Assembly: GCF_001307035.1 (NCBI RefSeq)
Contig: NZ_LKIU01000002.1
Coordinates: 541,088-605,087 of the forward strand
From: Arthrobacter sp. Edens01
GTDB lineage: Bacteria > Actinomycetota > Actinomycetes > Actinomycetales > Micrococcaceae
Direction of reading: 5' to 3'
Length of the DNA: 64,000 nucleotides
The notes under the pieces were generated by a model. It made no database searches. It was given only the letters and a program-made list of their open reading frames with translations, and was not told the origin of the DNA. The position numbers and the translations under genes are program-made. This document shows positions 59,208 to 64,000 of the stretch, in pieces; position 1 is the stretch's first letter; each line of letters begins with the position of its first letter.

Positions 59208-59912
59208 ATGAGTGAGTCCATGGGTCAGAACGCACCAGCCGAAGCCGAAACACAAGAACAGTTCTTCACACTTTGGACCGTTTTCAAGCGGTCAGATCTC
59301 CCCCGTGAAACCAGCGACGGCGCCTCGGGCGCCTTCGAGGAACTGGTGGGCAGCTTCGCTGCCGATAATGTAACCCTCCGCGGCATCTACGACGTTTCCG
59401 GCATGCGTGCCGATGCAGACATCATGATCTGGCTGCACGGCGGAAAGGCTGAAGCCCTGCAGGCTGCCCTGCGGCAGGTGCGGCGCTCCGAGCTCTTCGC
59501 CGGCACCGAGATTGCCTGGTCCGCCATGGGCGTGCACCGTGACGCCGAGTTCTCCAAGAACCACTGGCCCTCCTTCGCCCGCGGCATCGATCCCGAATCC
59601 TGGATCTGCGTGTACCCGTTCGTCCGCTCCTACGAGTGGTACCTGCTGCCAGCCGAAGAGCGCGGCGCCATGCTCCGCGACCACGGGATGCTGGGCCGGG
59701 AATTCCCGCAGGTCCTTGCTAACACCGTCGCCTCGTTCGCCCTGAACGACTGGGAGTGGATCCTGGGACTTGAAGCCCCCAACCTGGTGGACCTCGTGGA
59801 CATGATGCGCCACCTGCGTTCCACTGAAGCGCGCAACCACGTGCGTGAAGAAACCCCCTTCTACACCGGCCGGCGCATCAGCGCTGCCGAAGTTTCCGAG
59901 GTGCTCCGATGA
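59208..59912 (+). CDS. chdC: Coproheme decarboxylase (hydrogen-peroxide-dependent heme synthase)
   Basis: Also called HemQ. It converts iron-coproporphyrin III (coproheme) to heme b by two oxidative decarboxylations driven by H2O2, and is the diagnostic enzyme of the coproporphyrin route. The key block WICVYPFVRSYEWYLLPAEERGAMLRDHG (about residues 135-163) carries the catalytic tyrosine of the YPF motif; MIWLHGGKAEALQAALRQVRRS is the chlorite-dismutase-like fold. The length of 234 aa is usual for actinobacteria. It lies between hemY and cpfC and overlaps cpfC by 4 bp. Confidence 0.95.
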   Translation: MSESMGQNAPAEAETQEQFFTLWTVFKRSDLPRETSDGASGAFEELVGSFAADNVTLRGIYDVSGMRADADIMIWLHGGKAEALQAALRQVRRSELFAGTEIAWSAMGVHRDAEFSKNHWPSFARGIDPESWICVYPFVRSYEWYLLPAEERGAMLRDHGMLGREFPQVLANTVASFALNDWEWILGLEAPNLVDLVDMMRHLRSTEARNHVREETPFYTGRRISAAEVSEVLR

Positions 59913-61099
59913 CTTCACACTCCTCCGAATCCACCTTCAACCCGCTGGAAGGCGTCAGCGAGGACGGCGTGATGGCTCCCGCTGAATACGATGCCATCCT
60001 GCTCGCTTCCTTCGGCGGCCCCGAAGGCCAGGAAGACGTTATCCCCTTCCTGCGCAACGTGACGCGCGGACGCGGGATCCCCGATGAACGGCTCGAGGAA
60101 GTCGCCACCCACTACCGGGCCAACGGCGGCATCAGCCCCATCAACGAGCAGAACCGCGCGCTCAAGGCAGCTCTTGAAGCTGAGCTGGACCGCCGCGGGA
60201 TCAAACTGCCCGTGCTGTGGGGCAACCGCAACTGGGATCCCTACATCAAGGATGTCCTCCAGGACGCGTACGACGCCGGTTACCGCCGCCTGCTGATGGT
60301 CACCACCAGCGTCTACTCCTGCTACTCCTCCTGCCGCCAGTACCGCGAAGACCTGGGCATCAACCTGGTTGAGACCGGGCTGGACAAGAAGCTGCAGGTG
60401 GACAAGGTCCGGCAGTACTTCGACCACCCGGGCTTCGTGGAGCCCTTCGTCGAAGGCGTCCGGGAGTCCCTGGCCAGGGTCCGGGAACAGCTGGCGGAAG
60501 CCGGGAAGGAAAACGGGAAGATCGAAATCCTGTTCTCCACCCACTCCATTCCCACCGCCGATGCGGAAGCGTCCGGCCCGCGCGACGTTGAGTTCGAAGA
60601 AGGCAGCGCCTACGTTGCCCAGCACCTGGCCAATGCGCGGGCCATCATGGACCGCGTTCCCGAGGCCGCCGGCCTGGACTGGCAGCTGGTGTACCAGTCC
60701 CGCTCCGGTGCCCCGCACATTCCGTGGCTGGAGCCTGACATCAACGACGCCATCGCCGAGCTGCCCGCCAAGGGCGTGGACGGCGTCGTCATTGTTCCGC
60801 TGGGCTTTGTCAGCGACCACATGGAAGTCATCTGGGACCTGGACACCGAGGCCATGGAGACCTGCACCGAGCTGGGCCTGGCCGCCCACCGTGCCCCCAC
60901 CCCCGGGATCCACGAGAAGTTCGTTTCCGGACTGGTGGACCTGCTGTGCGAGCGCACGGTTGAAAACCACATTGCCGAGCGTCCAGCACTCACCAAGCTG
61001 GGACCCTGGTACGACGTTTGCCGTCCCGGGTGCTGCGCGAACCTGCGCGGTGAAAAGCCCACCATTGCAGGGGCGGATTCAACAGTAGGTGTGCAGTAG
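59909..61099 (+). CDS. cpfC: Coproporphyrin III ferrochelatase
   Basis: Also called HemH. It inserts Fe2+ into coproporphyrin III. Blocks include ILLASFGGPEGQEDVIPFLRNVTRGRGIPDERLEEVATHYRANGGISPIN, the metal-site His in LFSTHSIPTADAEASGP, and YQSRSGAPHIPWLEPDI. The C-terminal cysteine group DVCRPGCCANLRGEKP is the [2Fe-2S] cluster typical of actinobacterial ferrochelatases. The length of 396 aa agrees. It overlaps chdC by 4 bp and hemC by 1 bp. Confidence 0.95.
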   Translation: MTSHSSESTFNPLEGVSEDGVMAPAEYDAILLASFGGPEGQEDVIPFLRNVTRGRGIPDERLEEVATHYRANGGISPINEQNRALKAALEAELDRRGIKLPVLWGNRNWDPYIKDVLQDAYDAGYRRLLMVTTSVYSCYSSCRQYREDLGINLVETGLDKKLQVDKVRQYFDHPGFVEPFVEGVRESLARVREQLAEAGKENGKIEILFSTHSIPTADAEASGPRDVEFEEGSAYVAQHLANARAIMDRVPEAAGLDWQLVYQSRSGAPHIPWLEPDINDAIAELPAKGVDGVVIVPLGFVSDHMEVIWDLDTEAMETCTELGLAAHRAPTPGIHEKFVSGLVDLLCERTVENHIAERPALTKLGPWYDVCRPGCCANLRGEKPTIAGADSTVGVQ

Positions 61100-62052
61100 T
61101 GGCACATTCGCCGGTGCTGATCGGCACCCGCGGCTCAGCGCTGGCGGTCACCCAGACCACCACCGTTGCGAACACGCTGGCCGAACTTGGCGGTTTCGAC
61201 GTTGACCTTGTGCGCGTCCGGACCGAGGGCGACGTGAACCGTGCCGCCCTGTCACAGATCGGCGGAACCGGGGTGTTCGTAGCCGCGCTCCGCGAATCCC
61301 TGCTGGCAGGGGACTGCGACGTCGCCGTGCACTCGCTCAAAGACCTGCCCACCGCCGAGGCTGACGGGCTGACCATCGGCGCCATCCCTGCCAGGGTGGA
61401 TGTCCGGGACGCGCTCTGCGCGCGGGACTCGCTGACCCTGGCGCAGCTGCCTGCCGGTGCAAAGGTTGGGACGGGCTCGCCGCGGCGGGCTGCCCAGCTT
61501 CGCGCTGCCCGGCCGGATCTTGAAATCGTGGATATCCGCGGCAACGTGGACACCCGCCTTGCCCGCGTTGCCGGGCTGGTGGACGGCGGCCCGGGAGACC
61601 TCGACGCCGTCGTGCTGGCCGCTGCAGGCCTGAGCCGGCTGGGACGCCTGGACATGGTTTCGGAGTTCCTGGACCCAGCCGTCATGCTGCCTGCCCCCGG
61701 ACAGGGTGCGCTGGCAGTTGAATGCCGTACCTCCGACGCAGCCGAGGGACCGCTCAGCCGTGCCTTGGCCGCCTATGACGACACCGCCAGCCGGCTCGCC
61801 GTGACTGCCGAGCGTGCGCTGCTGCAGCGGCTGGAGGCCGGCTGCACGGCGCCGATCGGTGCGCTGGCCCGGGTCACTGAACAGGGCCTGGCCCTGGAAG
61901 CAGTGGTCTGCAGTGACGACGGAACCCGGATCCTCCGGCGGTATTCCTCCACGATGCAGGTGGACGAAGACGGTGCACGGGCCCTCGGGATCCGCATGGC
62001 GGAAGACCTCCTGGCGGCTGGCGCAGCGGATCTGACCGAGCTGGCATCCTAA
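61099..62052 (+). CDS. hemC: Hydroxymethylbilane synthase
   Basis: Joins four porphobilinogens into hydroxymethylbilane on a covalent dipyrromethane cofactor. The cofactor Cys is in LEAGCTAPIGALARV. Other signatures are LIGTRGSALAVTQTTTV at the N-terminus, AVHSLKDLPT, and the SPRRAAQLRAARPDLEIVDIRGNVDTRL block. The length of 317 aa is normal. The GTG at 61099 overlaps the cpfC TAG. Confidence 0.96.
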   Translation: MAHSPVLIGTRGSALAVTQTTTVANTLAELGGFDVDLVRVRTEGDVNRAALSQIGGTGVFVAALRESLLAGDCDVAVHSLKDLPTAEADGLTIGAIPARVDVRDALCARDSLTLAQLPAGAKVGTGSPRRAAQLRAARPDLEIVDIRGNVDTRLARVAGLVDGGPGDLDAVVLAAAGLSRLGRLDMVSEFLDPAVMLPAPGQGALAVECRTSDAAEGPLSRALAAYDDTASRLAVTAERALLQRLEAGCTAPIGALARVTEQGLALEAVVCSDDGTRILRRYSSTMQVDEDGARALGIRMAEDLLAAGAADLTELAS

Positions 62053-62066
62053 GCGGCCGCGCCTAG

Positions 62067-62969
62067 ATGACCGGAGGAAGCAGCAGGGAGAACCGGGCCG
62101 CAGGCGGGTCCGGCGGTTCCCTGTCCGGAGCTGACGTGGTGCTGCTGCGCAGTCCCGGCCGCGCAGGCCCCATGACCCGCGAACTTCGTTCCCGGGGAGC
62201 GCGGGTACATCTGATGCCCCTGATCGACTTCCAGCGGCCGGCGGACACCGAACCGGTTTCCGCCGGCCTGCGCAGGCTTGGTGCAGGGGACTTCACCTGG
62301 ATTATCTTTACGTCCGCTACGACCGTCGGGGCTCTCTCCCTCGCTGCGGAGGACCTCGGCGGAACCCTGCCCGGCCTGTGCTCCGGCACGCGGGTGGCAG
62401 CCGTCGGCAAGGGAACGGCCCGTGCACTCGAAGCGGCCGGCATCTCAACGGACCTGCTTCCCGGCGCGGACCAGTCAGCACGCGGGCTCGCCGCGGCATG
62501 GCCGGCGTCGGAAGACGGAGCGAACCGGGTTTTCCTGCCGCAGGCGAACATAGCCGATCCGTTCCTGCGGACCGCGCTGGCTGCCTCCGGCTGGGACGTC
62601 TGCACCGTTGCCGCATACGAGACGGTGGACTATCCGGCTCCGGAAGACCGCCGAATCAGCGCCGAGCCGGAGGGCGACCAGGAACTGCTTTCCCCGTCCC
62701 GGTACCGTGCCGGCGCAGCGTTCCCGCACGCCGTCGTCGTAACCTCTCCCAGCACCGCCCGGCGGTTCGTCCGCGATGCACTGGTGCCCGGAACCGCCGT
62801 GCTCGCAGCCATCGGTGATCCCACGGCCGCCGAACTGCGCGGGCTGGGCCATCCGGCGGCCGCCACGGCAGAGCACCCCACTCCCGCCGGAATCGCCCGT
62901 GCCGTGGAAGCGGCGCTGGCAACCATAGATTTCCCACACCCTGACCCGGAAGGCAGAGAACAGCCATGA
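62067..62969 (+). CDS. hemD: Uroporphyrinogen-III synthase
   Basis: Closes hydroxymethylbilane to uroporphyrinogen III with inversion of ring D. This family is weakly conserved. Support comes from the [22 protein letters not shown] and [29 protein letters not shown] blocks, a late [14 protein letters not shown], and [40 protein letters not shown]. Position in the operon between hemC and hemB is the usual one. The length of 300 aa is normal. The last 4 bp overlap hemB. Confidence 0.9.
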   Translation: MTGGSSRENRAAGGSGGSLSGADVVLLRSPGRAGPMTRELRSRGARVHLMPLIDFQRPADTEPVSAGLRRLGAGDFTWIIFTSATTVGALSLAAEDLGGTLPGLCSGTRVAAVGKGTARALEAAGISTDLLPGADQSARGLAAAWPASEDGANRVFLPQANIADPFLRTALAASGWDVCTVAAYETVDYPAPEDRRISAEPEGDQELLSPSRYRAGAAFPHAVVVTSPSTARRFVRDALVPGTAVLAAIGDPTAAELRGLGHPAAATAEHPTPAGIARAVEAALATIDFPHPDPEGREQP

Positions 62970-63949
62970 GCTTCCCCCAGCACCGCCCCCGCCGGCTGCG
63001 GACCACACCGGCCATGCGGCGGATGACCGCCGAATACCGCCTCGATCCGGCCGAACTCGTGCTCCCGGCCTTCATCCGCGAAGGCATCACGGAACCGAAC
63101 CCCATCACCTCGATGCCCGGCGTCGTGCAGCACACCACACAGACGCTCAAACGCGCCGCTGCTGAAGCCGTGGAGCTCGGCGTCGGCGGCATCATGCTCT
63201 TCGGCATCCCCGCTGAGCGAGATGCCGAAGGCAGCGCCGGAACCGATCCCGAAGGCGTGCTGAACAAGGCAATCGCTGACGTGCGTGCTGAAGTCGGCGA
63301 CGACCTGGTGATCATGAGTGACGTCTGCCTGGACGAATTCACCGACCACGGCCACTGCGGTGTGCTCGATTCAAACGGCGTGGTGGACAACGACACCACT
63401 CTTGAAATCTACGGCCGCATGGCAGTGGAGCAGGCCCGCGCCGGAGCGCACGTCCTCGGCCCGTCCGGCATGATGGACGGCCAGGTCGCCGTGATCCGCC
63501 ACGCCCTTGACCGGGCAGGGTTCCAGGACGTCTCAGTCATTGCCTACGCCGCAAAGTACGCGTCGGCGTTCTACGGTCCGTTCCGTGAGGCAGTGGACTC
63601 CCAGCTCAAGGGAGACCGGCGAACCTACCAGATGGACGCAGCCAACCGCCGCGAAGCACTCCTGGAGGTCGAGCTCGACCTCGAAGAGGGCGCAGACATG
63701 GTCATGGTCAAGCCGGCCATGAGCTACCTGGACATCCTCGCGGATGTCGCGGCGATGTCCCCGGTTCCGGTAGCGGCTTACCAGATCTCCGGCGAATACG
63801 CGATGATCGAAGCTGCGGCCGCGAACGGCTGGATCGACCGCCGCCGCGCCATCGAAGAATCCGTCCTCGGCATCAAGCGTGCCGGTGCCAACATCATTCT
63901 CACGTACTGGGCTGCCGAGCTGGCCGCCTGGCTGAAGGAAAGCAAGTAA
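62966..63949 (+). CDS. hemB: Porphobilinogen synthase (delta-aminolevulinic acid dehydratase)
   Basis: Condenses two 5-aminolevulinates to porphobilinogen. Active-site lysines lie in [20 protein letters not shown] and [12 protein letters not shown]. The metal loop reads [15 protein letters not shown]: two of the three zinc cysteines are kept and the middle one is Asp, a mixed form I have seen in other actinobacteria. Allosteric Mg2+ may matter. The length of 327 aa is normal. It follows hemD with a 4-bp overlap and shares 1 bp with the next gene. Confidence 0.96.
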   Translation: MSFPQHRPRRLRTTPAMRRMTAEYRLDPAELVLPAFIREGITEPNPITSMPGVVQHTTQTLKRAAAEAVELGVGGIMLFGIPAERDAEGSAGTDPEGVLNKAIADVRAEVGDDLVIMSDVCLDEFTDHGHCGVLDSNGVVDNDTTLEIYGRMAVEQARAGAHVLGPSGMMDGQVAVIRHALDRAGFQDVSVIAYAAKYASAFYGPFREAVDSQLKGDRRTYQMDAANRREALLEVELDLEEGADMVMVKPAMSYLDILADVAAMSPVPVAAYQISGEYAMIEAAAANGWIDRRRAIEESVLGIKRAGANIILTYWAAELAAWLKESK

Positions 63950-64000
63950 TGACCCAGACGACCTCCTCCGAAGAGCTCTTTGACCGCGCCCGTGCCCTGA
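63949..64000 (+). CDS. hemL: Glutamate-1-semialdehyde aminomutase, 5' fragment
   Basis: Only the first 17 codons ([17 protein letters not shown]) are inside the window. The SEELFDRA start is typical of HemL, which converts glutamate-1-semialdehyde to 5-aminolevulinate. Together with the upstream hem genes this assignment is likely. The ATG overlaps the hemB TAA by one base. Confidence 0.75.
   Translation, partial: MTQTTSSEELFDRARAL

Noticed and set aside
1-64000. Mobile elements, CRISPR, prophage, tRNA or rRNA
   Set aside because: I looked for transposase motifs, regularly spaced repeats, integrase or phage genes and T-loop-like GTTCGAATC patterns, and found none.

Overview
This is a GC-rich actinobacterial chromosome segment, most likely from Arthrobacter in the broad sense (Micrococcaceae). 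The evidence is the codon bias with G/C at third positions, the coproporphyrin-type heme genes (hemY, chdC/hemQ, cpfC/hemH), the succinylase diaminopimelate genes (dapC, dapD, dapE), a sigE / anti-sigma / tatB / mrp block, a gluABCD glutamate importer, and small families typical of actinobacteria (DUF3117, DUF3107, LGFP-like repeats). From memory, two stretches follow the gene order of core mycobacterial regions: typA to mrp (around Rv1165-Rv1229 in M. tuberculosis) and rhlE to moeB1 (around Rv3206-Rv3211). The window is therefore mostly vertically inherited core genome. I see no phage, insertion sequence, CRISPR array, rRNA or tRNA.

Layout. 1-6.4 kb: accessory-looking genes, namely a RibD-like reductase, a CrtA-like protein, a drug-type MFS transporter fused to a CBS pair with its TetR regulator, a divergent membrane protein, a small membrane protein and an NAD(P)-binding protein. 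6.7-19.6 kb: two consecutive complete peptide/nickel-type ABC importers. Each has a lipoprotein, two permeases and one double ATPase. The first contains an oversized permease and an antisense PH-like gene. 19.8-30.3 kb: typA, a membrane protein, an HTH regulator, ferredoxin, dapC, citrate synthase, galE, a VldE-like wall protein, and divergent dapD and dapE. 30.4-33.8 kb: gluABCD on the minus strand. 33.9-44.9 kb: LOG protein, DivIVA-like protein, tag, DUF3117, pepA, O-methyltransferase, sigE, anti-sigma, tatB, mrp, DUF1003, a soluble MgtE_N/CBS protein and a general stress protein. 45-55.1 kb: pepP, a PHP phosphoesterase, an orphan DNA methylase, a DEAD-box helicase, a ferritin-like protein, an LGFP-SGNH lipoprotein, DUF3107, TetR and moeB. 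55.1-64 kb: hemA divergent from hemE-hemY-chdC-cpfC-hemC-hemD-hemB-hemL, with hemL cut by the window end. This set covers coproporphyrin-dependent heme synthesis from glutamyl-tRNA to heme.

No obviously new multi-gene system is present. The best leads are regulatory or architectural. First, about fourteen genes have a TAnnnT hexamer 6-9 nt before the start codon, the signature of leaderless transcription; this includes two back-to-back -10 boxes serving dapD and dapE from opposite strands. Second, a family of very long, nearly perfect hairpins sits at gene ends, two with nearly identical sequence 31 kb apart. Third come the MFS-CBS fusion, a DppB-type permease with about six extra membrane segments, and an LGFP-SGNH lipoprotein.
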